A stretch of DNA of 64,000 nucleotides, taken from assembly GCF_021369635.1 (NCBI RefSeq), contig NZ_JAJNBZ010000019.1, forward strand, positions 1 to 64,000, in the 5' to 3' direction. Origin of the DNA: Paenibacillus profundus (GTDB lineage: Bacteria > Bacillota > Bacilli > Paenibacillales > Paenibacillaceae). The translations under genes were made by a program, and so were the position numbers. Shown here one piece after another: positions 44,035 through 54,695 of the stretch; positions within the stretch are counted from its first letter, which is position 1, and each line of letters begins with the position of its first letter. A model generated the notes under the pieces. The model worked only from the letters and a program-made list of their open reading frames with translations. It made no database searches and was not told where the DNA came from.

Positions 44035-44048
44035 TGAAAACGATGTCA
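44035..44048. promoter_or_regulatory. LacI-type operator
   Basis: TGAAAACGATGTCA is a second operator 91 bases on, about 70 bases before the binding-protein ATG. Two close operators fit DNA looping by a LacI dimer or tetramer. Confidence 0.7.
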
Positions 44049-44114
44049 TTTGAGAGTCTTACTACGGTTTCATGCAATTATACCTATATATTATAAGACA
44101 AAGGGGATAACGAG

Positions 44115-45524
44115 ATGAGCAGAAGAAAGAGTTTTTCATTATTGCTGGCTTTGTTGTTGGTTGTATCCATATTTACTGCCTGTACGGGCGGGAACAATGC
44201 GGCTAACGAAAGCTCTAGTTCGACGAATCAGCCGGCAACCGGCACGCCGAAGGAAGAAGAGAAACCATCGTGGCAAACAGAAAAGATTACGCTGAAGTTT
44301 GCAAGCTGGGAAACCCCGGAAATGGAAGCCAAGCTGTTAGAAGCTTTCATGCAGAAACACCCTAATATTACCGTTGAGAAAGATAGTTCCATTAACTGGC
44401 CTTGGACGGATTCGCTGACTGCGGCAGCTAGCGCCGGCAATCTGCCAGACGTATTTTGGGTAGAGAACGTGCCAGTTGGCGTGGAGAATGATTGGCTGTA
44501 TGACCTGACGGAATTATGGGATGCTGACGAGGAAACAAAAGCCATCTATCCGAACATTGCGAAGCAAGCGGTATATGGCGGCAAACGCCTGGCGTCGCCT
44601 ACCTTCCAATTCATCATGGGCGTCTTTGTGAACAAAACGCTGCTCGAGAAAAACAACATCCCGCTGCCGGGCTACGATTGGACGATTGATGAAATGATCG
44701 ACATCGCGAAGAAAGTATCCAATCCGGCAGAGCATATTTACGGGATTGGCGGCCCGTGGGGCAACCTGTCCTTCGATGAGCATTGGCCGGCGTTGAGTGA
44801 TGTATCTATGGGCAACAGCACCTTTGATGGCGAGAAGTTTCATTTCACGAATCAGCAATGGATTGATGGCTACAATCAGAAGCTTGAGCTTCGCCGATTG
44901 AAAGTGGAGGAGAAAATGACCGGTGAAGAGAAAAAAGCCGTGTTCGGAGACGAAGGGGCATGGCCTATGCAAAAAGGGCACGTTGCGCTCGGGATCGACG
45001 GTTCTTGGAACATGGCAGCATTGGGGGCGCAAATGGAAAAGGATGGAGCAGGCAAGCTTGATTTCTATCCGTATCCCCGCGGCAAAGCGGGACAAAGAAT
45101 GCCGATCGTTCTGGACTACATTGGCATATCCTCCACGACGAAGCATCCAGAAGCCGCTTATGAGTTAATGAAGTTCATGACGTGGAGCAAAGAAGGCTGG
45201 TTGACTCGTCTCGACTTGAATAAGGAATTAAATATCGATATCGATAAATTCCCGGTTGCCGAATTTTCGGAAGTGTGGGAGAAAATGGACGGACAGTTGA
45301 AGATGGAGGGCGTGAAAGCGGCAATCAAGCTGTTTGATCAAGCGGTGCCTGGCTTCGGCAAAACGCTCCCGGGCTGGAGAGAATACAATGTCTGGCTGAA
45401 TGATGAGCAGAAGCTGTCTGAAAAATTCGTTAAAGGCGAATTGAAGCCAGCGGATAAAGCGAAAGAGATGGAAGACAAGGCGAATGAGTTCGTCAGCCAA
45501 GCGATGCAACGAATAAATCAATAA
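44115..45524 (+). CDS. Sugar ABC transporter binding lipoprotein
   Basis: A 469-residue binding protein. The signal peptide ends in FTAC with lipidated Cys23. The family 1 oligosaccharide-binding fold is seen: TLKFASWETPEMEAKLLEAF, then AASAGNLPDVFWVENVPVG and EAAYELMKFMTWSKEGW. It binds a sugar at the cell surface and feeds it to a permease pair. GATAACGAG precedes the ATG, with AAAGGGG just upstream. The two LacI-type operators before it make it the first gene of the induced operon. Given the GH16 gene further on, laminarin-type oligosaccharides are the likely ligand. Confidence 0.9.
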   Translation: MSRRKSFSLLLALLLVVSIFTACTGGNNAANESSSSTNQPATGTPKEEEKPSWQTEKITLKFASWETPEMEAKLLEAFMQKHPNITVEKDSSINWPWTDSLTAAASAGNLPDVFWVENVPVGVENDWLYDLTELWDADEETKAIYPNIAKQAVYGGKRLASPTFQFIMGVFVNKTLLEKNNIPLPGYDWTIDEMIDIAKKVSNPAEHIYGIGGPWGNLSFDEHWPALSDVSMGNSTFDGEKFHFTNQQWIDGYNQKLELRRLKVEEKMTGEEKKAVFGDEGAWPMQKGHVALGIDGSWNMAALGAQMEKDGAGKLDFYPYPRGKAGQRMPIVLDYIGISSTTKHPEAAYELMKFMTWSKEGWLTRLDLNKELNIDIDKFPVAEFSEVWEKMDGQLKMEGVKAAIKLFDQAVPGFGKTLPGWREYNVWLNDEQKLSEKFVKGELKPADKAKEMEDKANEFVSQAMQRINQ

Positions 45525-45534
45525 ACGCCATTGA

Positions 45535-45617
45535 CCGTAGGTGCGAGAGAATATGCCAAGAGGTTTTTCAAAAAGCCCCCCTTTTGATCGCGCATGTTAA
45601 CTCTTTCGCACCTACGG
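45535..45617. repeat. Inverted repeat carrying a MITE-end fragment
   Basis: CCGTAGGTGCGA (45535) and TCGCACCTACGG (45606) are exact complements and would form a stem. Between them lies TTTTTCAAAAAG, then CCCCCCTTTTGATCGCG, similar to the end of the element at 25372 (TGTTCAAAAAGTCCGCTTTTGATCACG). It sits between the first and second genes of the operon and may set their relative expression. Confidence 0.55.
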
Positions 45618-45648
45618 CATTACTAAAGAAGTAGGCAGGGAAGAGACC

Positions 45649-48633
45649 ATGAAAAAAACTTATCGAACATTGCTGATATGCATCATGATCGCAACTCTTC
45701 TTGTTGGCGGGTATAAGGCGCCACGAACGCAAGCGCAGGCGGAATCGGAGCAGCCAGTGCCGCTACAGGCTGGTGAAGTTGAGAATGCACACCATTTGCT
45801 TGAGCCAAGCTACACGGAAAAGCTGCAAGAGTGGTCCGAGGTTCCCATAATCCCAAATATACAAATCGCCGTGTCACCCAGCAAGGATGAGACTAACCAA
45901 GGCTTTATTGTTTCCCAGTCGGAAAGCTTCGGATATGGCGGAGATACGGTGCGTTGGAATAAGGATGCAAAGGTCACATTGAATGTCAACGTCAAAGAAC
46001 CCGGATTATATCAACTTGCTTTTGATTACTACATATTGAATGACAGTATTTTACCTACCGAGGGTTATTTGCAAATTAACGGACAATATCCGTTCTATGA
46101 GAGTCGCCGGATCCTGTTCCCGAGTCTGTGGGAGAACAAGCCGCTCGCAGAAAAATGGGATCGGTATGGCAATGAGCTGCTGCCTCGTTCACAGAAAGTG
46201 AAGCAATGGCGAACGGTATACGCCATGGATGCGAGTTATTTTCATATGGATCCGCTCAAGTTCAAGCTGGAGAGAGGCATAAACACCATAACGCTAGTCA
46301 ACACCAGGGGGGAAATGCTGCTGGGCAATGTGAACATCAAAGTCCCTGATCAAATAGAAACGTATGATGATTACTTGAAGAGCCAGCCAACTGTAGATGA
46401 AAGCGTAAAACATATGGAGACGCTTCTGATTACCGAAGCGGAGCAGCCGCTCATTAAGAACGATTCCTCCATTCGGGCGGCCTCGGCACGTGAAAGCCGG
46501 CTCACTCCGTACGACACGGAAAAGCAGCTGCTCAATATTATCGACCCGAGATCCTATGAAAAAGGCGGGCAGTCGCTGACCTGGGAGCTGGACGTGCCGC
46601 AGGATGGGTATTACCGCCTTGCATTCAAATACTTGCAGGAGACCAAATACGATCTGCCTGTGTTCCGCAGAATTGAGATCGACGGAGTCGTTCCTTTTCG
46701 CGAAGTGGACAATTATGCCTTCCACTACACAAAGAAATGGAAAAATGAAACACTCGGCAACGGGGATGAGCCATACCAATTTTATTTGAGCAAGGGCAAG
46801 CATACGCTGGCCATGACCGTCAACCTCTCGAGCATGCGTCCATTGGCTGAGGATATCGTGTCCAAGATGAAAGAGATCAGCCGCATGACGTTGGAAATCA
46901 AGAAGTTGACCGGCAACAAAGCGGACGCGAACCGAGATTGGAATCTGCTCGAATATATGCCAGGCCTGGATAAGCAGTTGCTGAAGTGGGCGGATGATCT
47001 GGATCAACGCTTTCTCGAAATTAGCATGCTGAATCCGGAGGTGGAGGAGATTGGCGAAATTGTGAATCTGAAGCTCGCTTCGAAGCAGCTGCGCACAATC
47101 GCCAAAAATCCGAACGAGCTGCCCAATCGTCTGAACCTGTTCTCAGAGGGCTCCGCATCCGCGGCCCAACTGCTCGGCACGCTGTTGCAGAAGATTTCAG
47201 AGTCTCCGCTTGCCTTGGATCGTATTTATCTGTTCCAGGATGAGGATGACAAGCTTCCATCGCCCAATGCAGGCTTTTTTGAAAAGCTGTGGGAAGCGAT
47301 CAAACGCTTCTTCTTGTCCTTCACGAATCAATCCTACTCCAGCACGAACGAGGCGGAAGACGAACTAGAAGTATGGGTGAACCGTCCTAGGCCATTCGTG
47401 GAGCTGATGCAGAAGATGATTGATGAACAGTTTACACCTGCAACGGGGATCGCTGTTAAGCTGTCCATCATGCCGGATGAAAACAAGCTCGTCTTGGCCA
47501 ATGCATCCAATCGGCAGCCTGACGTTGCCTTAGGCGTCAGCAACTGGATTCCATATGAGCTGGCGATCCGCGGGGCTGCAATGGACCTGCGGCAATTCAC
47601 AGGCTACGAAGAGATCGTCACACGATTCTCCAAAGGCGCGATGATTCCATTCTCCTTCGGGGACGGCGTCTACGCACTGCCGGAAACACAAAACTTCTGG
47701 GTGCTGTTCTATCGGCAGGACATTCTTGACATGTTGAAGCTAAGTCCGCCGGATACGTGGGATGAAGTCGTGGAGATGCTGCCTGAGCTGCAGCGGCTGG
47801 GCATGAACTTCTACGAACCGCTTGCGCTATACAAAGGCTTCAAGCCGTTCAACGCGACGACGCCGTTCATTTATCAATTTGACGGAGAGCTGTTCAGCGA
47901 AGGCGGCATGAGCACCGCCATTGACAGCGAGCAAGCGCTGGAAGGCATTAAGTTTATGACGGACTTATTTACCATTTATAATTTGCCGCAGGACGTACCG
48001 AATTTCTACCATCATTTCCGTTACGGCACGATGCCGGTCGGGATATCTGACTTTAATACGTACATTCAGCTGAAGGCGGCAGCTCCAGAAATCGCCAACA
48101 TGTGGAAGATTGCTCCGCATCCGGGAGTGGAAAAGGCAGATGGAACGGTGGAGCGCTGGGCGCCGGCAGGCGGACAGACGGGTATGATCTTCAACGGGAC
48201 GAAGTACACGGAAGAGTCCTGGAAATTTCTTGAATGGTGGTTATCCACTCCGATTCAAGTTGAGTTTGCCAATCTCATGCAGACGACCTTCGGCATGACC
48301 TACATGTGGAATACCGCCAACCTCGAGGCGCTGGAGCAGGTGCCTTGGTCGGAGGAAGACAAGCAGGTAGTTGTAGAGCAATTCGAATGGGTGCGGGAGC
48401 CGTCTCGCGTACCGGGCGCCTACATGGTTGAGCGGGAAATAAGCAACGTATGGAACCGAGTCGTGTTCAACGGAGACAATCCGCGGACTGCTATCGATGA
48501 TGCGGTGGTGCGTACGAATCGGGAAATCCTGCGCAAAATGGAGGAGTTCGGCTACTACGCGGATGGTAAGATGATCAAGCCTTATCCGGTCCCGACCATA
48601 TCAACGATAGACAAGTGGGTTGAGCGAAAATGA
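45649..48633 (+). CDS. Carbohydrate-binding/solute-binding fusion protein (994 residues)
   Basis: An unusually long exported protein. The N-terminal signal peptide ends with AQA-ES, a likely signal peptidase I site. A lipobox cysteine is absent (GGYKAP where GGC would be expected). Residues about 50-280 and 285-430 hold two beta-sandwich modules of carbohydrate-binding type, with recurring [17 protein letters not shown] and [15 protein letters not shown] strands. Residues about 600-994 form an ABC binding-protein domain ([38 protein letters not shown]). Such fused binding proteins are known in Paenibacillus. It overlaps the next gene (ATGA), so it probably feeds that permease pair. Confidence 0.8.
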   Translation: MKKTYRTLLICIMIATLLVGGYKAPRTQAQAESEQPVPLQAGEVENAHHLLEPSYTEKLQEWSEVPIIPNIQIAVSPSKDETNQGFIVSQSESFGYGGDTVRWNKDAKVTLNVNVKEPGLYQLAFDYYILNDSILPTEGYLQINGQYPFYESRRILFPSLWENKPLAEKWDRYGNELLPRSQKVKQWRTVYAMDASYFHMDPLKFKLERGINTITLVNTRGEMLLGNVNIKVPDQIETYDDYLKSQPTVDESVKHMETLLITEAEQPLIKNDSSIRAASARESRLTPYDTEKQLLNIIDPRSYEKGGQSLTWELDVPQDGYYRLAFKYLQETKYDLPVFRRIEIDGVVPFREVDNYAFHYTKKWKNETLGNGDEPYQFYLSKGKHTLAMTVNLSSMRPLAEDIVSKMKEISRMTLEIKKLTGNKADANRDWNLLEYMPGLDKQLLKWADDLDQRFLEISMLNPEVEEIGEIVNLKLASKQLRTIAKNPNELPNRLNLFSEGSASAAQLLGTLLQKISESPLALDRIYLFQDEDDKLPSPNAGFFEKLWEAIKRFFLSFTNQSYSSTNEAEDELEVWVNRPRPFVELMQKMIDEQFTPATGIAVKLSIMPDENKLVLANASNRQPDVALGVSNWIPYELAIRGAAMDLRQFTGYEEIVTRFSKGAMIPFSFGDGVYALPETQNFWVLFYRQDILDMLKLSPPDTWDEVVEMLPELQRLGMNFYEPLALYKGFKPFNATTPFIYQFDGELFSEGGMSTAIDSEQALEGIKFMTDLFTIYNLPQDVPNFYHHFRYGTMPVGISDFNTYIQLKAAAPEIANMWKIAPHPGVEKADGTVERWAPAGGQTGMIFNGTKYTEESWKFLEWWLSTPIQVEFANLMQTTFGMTYMWNTANLEALEQVPWSEEDKQVVVEQFEWVREPSRVPGAYMVEREISNVWNRVVFNGDNPRTAIDDAVVRTNREILRKMEEFGYYADGKMIKPYPVPTISTIDKWVERK

Positions 48634-49517
48634 AGACACGCAGATGGAATGAAGCTTACCTGTTTCTGACGCCCTATATTGTAATGTTCGGAACGTTTAT
48701 CATCATCCCGGTGCTGGTGGCGATAGCCCTCTCCTTCACTTATTTCAATACGGTGGAGATGCCGAGATGGCTCGGGTTCAAAAACTATATTGATCTGCTG
48801 ACGCATGATGAGATTTTCATGCAGCATGTCCTGCCCAACACGATTAAATTCGCTTTGATCGTGGGGCCGGGCGGCTATCTCATCTCGTTCCTGCTCGCGT
48901 GGATGCTGGCGCAAATTCCACAGAAGCCGCGGACGATACTTGCGCTAATCATCTATTCCCCGTCGATGACGATGGGCGTCGCGATGGCGGTCGTATGGAC
49001 GATCATCTTCAGCGGCGACCAGGCGGGGTACATCAACTCGCTTCTACTCAATATGGGGTTGATCAATGCGCCGATACAGTGGCTGCAATCGCCGGAGCAT
49101 CTGATGACGATCATGATCATCGTATCCTTGTGGAGCAGCATGGGGGTGGGCTTCCTCGCGATGCTCGCGGGGGTGCTCAACATTGATCAATCCATCTATG
49201 AAGCGGGATATATTGACGGTGTTAGAAACCGTTTTCAAGAAATCTTTTATATCACGATCCCGTCGATGAAGCCGCAGATGCTGTTCGGCGCGGTGATGGC
49301 GGTCGTGACAACGTTCCAAGCCGGCGATATCGGCGTCCAACTGTCCGGCGGCAACCCGACGCCGCAATATTCCGGGCAGCTCATCGTCAACCATATTTCT
49401 GACTACGGCCTTATTCGTTATGAAATGGGGTATGCAAGCGCGATTTCGGTCATTTTGATTATCGGTGTATATATGCTATCGAAATTTTCCTGGAAATTAT
49501 TCGGTGAGAAAGAATAG
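48630..49517 (+). CDS. Sugar ABC permease (MalF-like), first pair
   Basis: A 295-residue CUT1 permease. About six helices are seen ([20 protein letters not shown] in front). The coupling loop is [20 protein letters not shown], near residues 187-206. Its ATG overlaps the stop of the fusion binding protein (ATGA), so they are co-translated. It makes a heterodimer with the next gene product. No ATPase follows. Confidence 0.92.
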   Translation: MKTRRWNEAYLFLTPYIVMFGTFIIIPVLVAIALSFTYFNTVEMPRWLGFKNYIDLLTHDEIFMQHVLPNTIKFALIVGPGGYLISFLLAWMLAQIPQKPRTILALIIYSPSMTMGVAMAVVWTIIFSGDQAGYINSLLLNMGLINAPIQWLQSPEHLMTIMIIVSLWSSMGVGFLAMLAGVLNIDQSIYEAGYIDGVRNRFQEIFYITIPSMKPQMLFGAVMAVVTTFQAGDIGVQLSGGNPTPQYSGQLIVNHISDYGLIRYEMGYASAISVILIIGVYMLSKFSWKLFGEKE

Positions 49518-49529
49518 GGGGTGCAGGCC

Positions 49530-50402
49530 ATGTCTTATCAAGGCACAAAAATGAATCCGTCCAAGTTTCACCGCAGTCAGCTGAAGTTTTATGCCATCCT
49601 TATTCCATTGGCGTTCTTTATGATGCTGCCGATTATGTTTATTATTTTTCATGCCTTTAAGCCGATTGATGAGCTGTTTGCATTCCCGCCGCGCTTTATT
49701 GTACAGAAGCCGACGCTTGATAACTTCAGGGAGTTGTTCTTTACGACGTCGACATCCGGCATTCCGTTCAGCCGGTTCATATTCAACAGCTTGCTGGTCA
49801 CCTTATCGGTCATGTTCTTTTCGGTATTCATAAGCTCATTGGCAGCTTATGCCATGTCGAAGATGAAGTTCAAGCTGCGCAAGGCGCTGTTCGAGGTCAA
49901 CACGCTTGCCTTGATGTTCGTGCCGATCGCGGTGCAAATTCCGCGTTATTTAGTCGTCGTGCAAACTGGCATTCTGGATACGTATTTTGCTCATATTTTG
50001 CCCTTGCTTGCGATGCCGATCGGCTTGTTTTTGCTCAAGCAATTCATCGATCAGGTGCCTGACGAGCTCAAAGAAGCCGCAGTCATCGATGGGGCGAGCG
50101 AATTTACGGTATTCCGCAAGGTCATCGTGCCCGTTATTATGCCGGCACTAGCTACCGTTGCGATTTTAGCTTTCCAGGCCGTGTGGAATAACCTTGAGAC
50201 TTCGAACTATTATGTCAACGATGAAGGCTTGAAGACGATGTCCTTCTTCATGAGCTCGATTGCGTCACAATCCGGCAACACGGTCGCCGGTCAAGGGATG
50301 TCCGCTGCCGCTTCCCTAATTATGTTCGTTCCGAACCTGATCATTTTTATATTGCTGCAAAGTAAAGTCATGAACACGATGGCGCATTCAGGTCTGAAAT
50401 AG
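49530..50402 (+). CDS. Sugar ABC permease (MalG-like), first pair
   Basis: A 290-residue CUT1 permease with the coupling loop ELKEAAVIDGASEFTVFRKV (about 181-200) and about six helices. AGGGGGTG precedes ATG 49530; a GTG at 49521 falls within that ribosome site. It completes the first channel, with the preceding subunit. Confidence 0.92.
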   Translation: MSYQGTKMNPSKFHRSQLKFYAILIPLAFFMMLPIMFIIFHAFKPIDELFAFPPRFIVQKPTLDNFRELFFTTSTSGIPFSRFIFNSLLVTLSVMFFSVFISSLAAYAMSKMKFKLRKALFEVNTLALMFVPIAVQIPRYLVVVQTGILDTYFAHILPLLAMPIGLFLLKQFIDQVPDELKEAAVIDGASEFTVFRKVIVPVIMPALATVAILAFQAVWNNLETSNYYVNDEGLKTMSFFMSSIASQSGNTVAGQGMSAAASLIMFVPNLIIFILLQSKVMNTMAHSGLK

Positions 50403-50413
50403 AGGAGACTACC

Positions 50414-52453
50414 ATGAGAAACGTTTACGGCAAAATGCTGCTGCTTGTTCTCGTCGTCTTTCTATGGCTTGACTCCTCATCCGCAGTATTGGCTGAGGCG
50501 CCATACAAGACATATACGGAAGACCATAACAGGCAGTTTGTTCGAACCCAGGACGCTTATTATCCTGCGGGATCGATTGAAAAGGTGGGGGAATTGGAGT
50601 TTTCCGGACCTTCCGACCTTTATATTGACGCTCACAACCGGATTTATGTCGCGGATACGAACAACCACCGCATCGTCGTGACCGATGAAGCAGGCCGCTT
50701 GATCCGGACGGTCGGCGAGGATGTCCTGCAGTCCCCGACCGGTGTGTTTGTCGATGCTCAAGGCTTTGTCTATGCAGCCGATGGCGGGCTTGGCCAAGTC
50801 GTAAAGTTTGGCGAGGACGGAAGTGTGAACCACACGTACGAGCGTCCGGAATCTCCTCTGTTCGGCAAGAACAATCCGTTCAAGCCGTTGAAGGTGGCGG
50901 TCGATAAGCGCGGCAACGTATATATCATCAGTGAGGGAACGACGAACGGGGTCGTTCAGATGAGCTCGCACGGCGACTTCCTTGGTTATTTCGGAAGCAA
51001 CGAATCGCAATCAAGCCTTCGCATTATGTTGGAGCGGTTCTTCTTCACCGATGCGCAGCGGGCGAAGCTGTTCAAAAACGTACCGCCTTCTCCGACCAAC
51101 ATCGCGATTGATGAGAAGGGATTAATCTATACGATTACCCAAGGGGATGAGGGCAAGTCCGTCAAGCGCTTCAACATTTCCGGCTTCAATCTGCTGCCTG
51201 TGGATATGACCTTTGATCCGTATTACACGGATGTGTACCTTTCCAAGAGCGGCAACATTTATACGCTCAGCCAAACGGGCATCATTTTTGAATTCGATAC
51301 AGAAGGCAATCTGTTGTTCTCGTTCGGCGCTCCCGATGACGGGAAATCACGTATCGGCTTGTTCCTGAACGCTGCGGGCATCGCCGTCGATTCCCGAGAA
51401 CATCTTTATGTGCTCGATAAAGAGCGCAACAACATTCAAATTTTCGAGCCGACAGAATTCACCGGTCTGGTCCATCACGCATTGGAGCTGTATAAGGAAG
51501 GGCATTACGTCGAGAGCCGGGAGCCATGGAGCCAGGTGCTGAGAAGAAACAACCTGTTCGATTTGGCGCACAAAGGTTTGGCTGACGCCTATTACAAGCA
51601 GCAATTGTATGCGGAATCGATTGAGGAATATGTAATCGCGAACGATAAGGAAGGGTATTCGAACGCCTTTTGGGAAATACGCAACCGCTGGCTGCAGAAC
51701 AACCTGATTGTTGTCATTTACCTGGTGCTCGCCTGGCTCCTGTTGCGAGTGCTGCTGCGATGGGTGCAGCGTAAAACGCGCGTCTTCGATCCGGTGCTTC
51801 GCATCAAAAGAAACATGATGTCTATCGCGTTTATCCGCGAGGTGCTATTCTTATTCCGGTTCATCAAAAATCCGTTCGACGGATTCTATGGCATCAAGGA
51901 AGAGCAGAAGGTGTCGCTATGGTCCGCAACGTTTTTGTATGCGCTCTTTTTTGTGGAATATGTGTTTGCACTGTATGATACGGGGTTCATTTTCAACAAT
52001 ATGGAGCCTTCCAATCTCATTCTAATGAGGGAGATCGCCAAAGTATTCGCGCCGTTTGCGCTGTGGATTATTTCCAATTATTTGGTCAGTACGATTAGTG
52101 AAGGGGAAGGCAAGTTTTCAGAAGTGTACAAAGGGACCATTTATGCAATGGCGCCATACTTGGTGTTCAGTCCGATTATCGTGGTTGTCTCTAATGTGCT
52201 GACATTCAATGACGCATTTTTGTACAGCTTCTCCAGTAATATTGTCATCGTATGGTGCGTGGTGCTGATGTTCATCAAGGTAAAGGAAATTCATGATTAC
52301 ACAGTTGGCGGAACGATTCGCAATATATTGATTACGCTGTTCGGCATGCTGATTCTGAGTCTAGTGCTGTTCATTGTTTATGTGCTGTTGGATCAGGTGT
52401 TCGACTTTGTATACTCTGTCATACGGGAGCTGATGGTACGTGCGGAACTCTAA
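50414..52453 (+). CDS. NHL-repeat and YIP1-type membrane protein
   Basis: A 679-residue protein. A signal peptide (about 1-28) leads to NHL propeller repeats at about 50-350 (LYIDAHNRIYVADTNNHRIV and VFVDAQGFVYAADGGLGQVV). A TPR-like helical stretch follows at about 360-420. The C-terminal half (about 425-670) has five or more membrane helices of YIP1 type. NHL propellers bind proteins or glycans, and YIP1 domains are membrane scaffolds. It would put a beta-propeller on the outer face of the membrane. Its function in glucan uptake is unknown. GAGGAG precedes the ATG, and the following gene overlaps its stop. Confidence 0.75.
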   Translation: MRNVYGKMLLLVLVVFLWLDSSSAVLAEAPYKTYTEDHNRQFVRTQDAYYPAGSIEKVGELEFSGPSDLYIDAHNRIYVADTNNHRIVVTDEAGRLIRTVGEDVLQSPTGVFVDAQGFVYAADGGLGQVVKFGEDGSVNHTYERPESPLFGKNNPFKPLKVAVDKRGNVYIISEGTTNGVVQMSSHGDFLGYFGSNESQSSLRIMLERFFFTDAQRAKLFKNVPPSPTNIAIDEKGLIYTITQGDEGKSVKRFNISGFNLLPVDMTFDPYYTDVYLSKSGNIYTLSQTGIIFEFDTEGNLLFSFGAPDDGKSRIGLFLNAAGIAVDSREHLYVLDKERNNIQIFEPTEFTGLVHHALELYKEGHYVESREPWSQVLRRNNLFDLAHKGLADAYYKQQLYAESIEEYVIANDKEGYSNAFWEIRNRWLQNNLIVVIYLVLAWLLLRVLLRWVQRKTRVFDPVLRIKRNMMSIAFIREVLFLFRFIKNPFDGFYGIKEEQKVSLWSATFLYALFFVEYVFALYDTGFIFNNMEPSNLILMREIAKVFAPFALWIISNYLVSTISEGEGKFSEVYKGTIYAMAPYLVFSPIIVVVSNVLTFNDAFLYSFSSNIVIVWCVVLMFIKVKEIHDYTVGGTIRNILITLFGMLILSLVLFIVYVLLDQVFDFVYSVIRELMVRAEL

Positions 52454-54695
52454 CTGGATAAGGACTCTCGTAACAGCTGGCATCGTATTGATAGCCGCAA
52501 TTGTATTCTATTTTGTCTTTTTGAATAACGGGCCTGAACGTAAGGACATGGGAGCCAGCTCGACTGCCGAGCTGCAGGTGGCTTTTCCCGATCATGCCAA
52601 GCCCGGAGCGCCGCTGTCATCCGAATACCGCAAGGTAGCGGAGAGTGACTGGCTTGAGCTGCGGCTCAAGGAAGCCAGCTTGTCGATTCAAGTGGTGGAC
52701 AAACGTTCGGGCTATACGTGGTCTTCCGAGATAACGGATACGGAAGCGAACGAATCGTGGCAAAACTTCATGGCGTCCGGCTTGTCACTCGACTATTTCG
52801 AGCAGGAAAAGCCGAATTCGACCCGGACGGATTTGGTATCCCAGGCCAATAAATCGGTTGTGTTCGAGCCGATTGAGAACGGGTTTAAAGCCATCATCCG
52901 TCTGAATGATCTCAAGCTTGGATTGGATCTTTACGTCAAGCTGGAAGACGACCAATTGGTCGTCCATATTCCCCAGCACAGCATTGTCGAAGGGGAGAAG
53001 GTGAAGCTGGGGGCTGTGTACATCTATCCGTTTCTTGGGGCGACCAAAGCCGGTGAAAAAGACGGATATATGTTCATTCCCGACGGCTCCGGAGCGTTGA
53101 TTCGTCTTGCGGACAACAAGGGGAAATTCAAAATCCCGTATGAAGCCAGAATTTACGGCATGAATGAAGGCATCGAGACCTCGAAGCGTGATATGTATAC
53201 GAATCCGCCGCATGCCGTTCAGTATCCGGTATTCGGCATCGTGCACGGGGAAGGCGGCAATGGGCTGTTTGGCATTGTGGAGAACGGCCAATATAACGCC
53301 AAAATCTTGGCATATCCGAACGGAGTGAATACACCGTATAACTGGACGACGGCACAGTTTCTGTCCCGTGAGTCTTATCTGCAAATGACGAGTCGTACGC
53401 TGGGGGGCATCGTTGTCTTCGAGAAAGAACGCAATCCAGAGGATATGCAAATTCGATATAAGTTCTTGAACGGTCAGGATGCAAGCTATGTCGGCATGGC
53501 CAAGACGTATCAAAGCTACTTGGCTGACAAGGGCGTGCTTAAGAAGATGGAAGCCGGCAGCGATGCGGCGATACCGGTGCAAGTGGATGTGCTGGGCGCC
53601 GAAACGGAAAATGGAATGTTCGCACAGCGTCTCATTCCGGTGACGACCGTCGCGCAGCTGGAAGCGATGCTCGCCGATATGAAGCAGAATGGGATTAAAA
53701 ATGTGAACGTTGTGTATAAAGGCTGGAACGAAGGCGGGCTGTCTGGCACAAGTCCGGCACCCGTAAAATACGAGACGGCGCTCGGCTCCGCGGATGACTT
53801 TGCGCGGCTGGCGGCAGCGGTATCGCAGCAAGGCGGACAGCTTCATCTGTATAGCGATTTTACAGCCGCATATGAAGGCTCTGCACGATTTTCCGCCCAA
53901 TCCGATGCAGCCAAGAAAATCGATAAGTCCATTATCACGTTGCCGACTTACCAAAAAGTGTACGATACGATGTATTACTTGTCTGCGGATAGCACAAGGG
54001 ACATCGTGCAGCAAAATAAGAAGCAATACGCCGATCTGAACGTGTCGGGAGCAGCGGTCGACACGACCGGATCCGTGCTGTTCTCCGAATCGGTAGACGG
54101 CAAGCCGTCGGCCCGCAGGAATACGGCGGACACGTATATGGCAGCCATGAAGGGGCTCGCGGAAACGGTGCCTTCGGTGCTGATGTATTCACCGAACGAT
54201 TACATGCTTCCTTATGCCGATCAAGTGCTGGAAGTTCCGATGGACTCTTCGCAGTACATTTATGTCAGCGAGGTGGTGCCATTTGTGCAGATGGTGCTGA
54301 AGGGCTACAAGGATTATTATGCGCCTTACACCAACTTCTTTGCCAATCCGCAGACCAGTCTGCTGCGCATGATCGAAACGGCATCGTATCCGTCCTATTA
54401 CTTGACGCACGAGTCTTCTTACAAGCTCAAGTTTACGGATTCGAACGATGTCTATACGTCTGCGTATGCAGATTGGCGCGAATCGATGGCAGACGGCTAC
54501 CGTATTCTGAATGAAGCGTTGCAGCCGATACGTTACGCTGCAATCGAGAACAGGGCACGTCTCGCTGCTGATGTTGTGCAAGTAACATACGACAATGGAA
54601 TCGCCGTTATCATCAATTATGCGAACCGTGACTTCCAGGGGGAAGACATTACCGTGCCGGCGAACGGCTTCCAAGTAATCGAGGTGAACCGCTGA
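52440..54695 (+). CDS. DUF5696-family membrane-anchored protein
   Basis: A 751-residue protein. A membrane helix at about 7-29 anchors an extracellular body. The N-terminal part (about 45-300) is beta-rich (LRLKEASLSIQVVDKRSGYTWS). The middle (about 380-640) reads like a TIM-barrel: NGIKNVNVVYKGWNEGGLSG, then LHLYSDFTAAYEGS and NVSGAAVDTTGSVLFSE. A C-terminal beta part follows. DUF5696 has no established function; a glycosidase-like fold is an inference from the pattern. The GTG start at 52440 overlaps the previous stop by 14 bases. It belongs to the glucan operon. Confidence 0.75.
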   Translation: MRNSNWIRTLVTAGIVLIAAIVFYFVFLNNGPERKDMGASSTAELQVAFPDHAKPGAPLSSEYRKVAESDWLELRLKEASLSIQVVDKRSGYTWSSEITDTEANESWQNFMASGLSLDYFEQEKPNSTRTDLVSQANKSVVFEPIENGFKAIIRLNDLKLGLDLYVKLEDDQLVVHIPQHSIVEGEKVKLGAVYIYPFLGATKAGEKDGYMFIPDGSGALIRLADNKGKFKIPYEARIYGMNEGIETSKRDMYTNPPHAVQYPVFGIVHGEGGNGLFGIVENGQYNAKILAYPNGVNTPYNWTTAQFLSRESYLQMTSRTLGGIVVFEKERNPEDMQIRYKFLNGQDASYVGMAKTYQSYLADKGVLKKMEAGSDAAIPVQVDVLGAETENGMFAQRLIPVTTVAQLEAMLADMKQNGIKNVNVVYKGWNEGGLSGTSPAPVKYETALGSADDFARLAAAVSQQGGQLHLYSDFTAAYEGSARFSAQSDAAKKIDKSIITLPTYQKVYDTMYYLSADSTRDIVQQNKKQYADLNVSGAAVDTTGSVLFSESVDGKPSARRNTADTYMAAMKGLAETVPSVLMYSPNDYMLPYADQVLEVPMDSSQYIYVSEVVPFVQMVLKGYKDYYAPYTNFFANPQTSLLRMIETASYPSYYLTHESSYKLKFTDSNDVYTSAYADWRESMADGYRILNEALQPIRYAAIENRARLAADVVQVTYDNGIAVIINYANRDFQGEDITVPANGFQVIEVNR

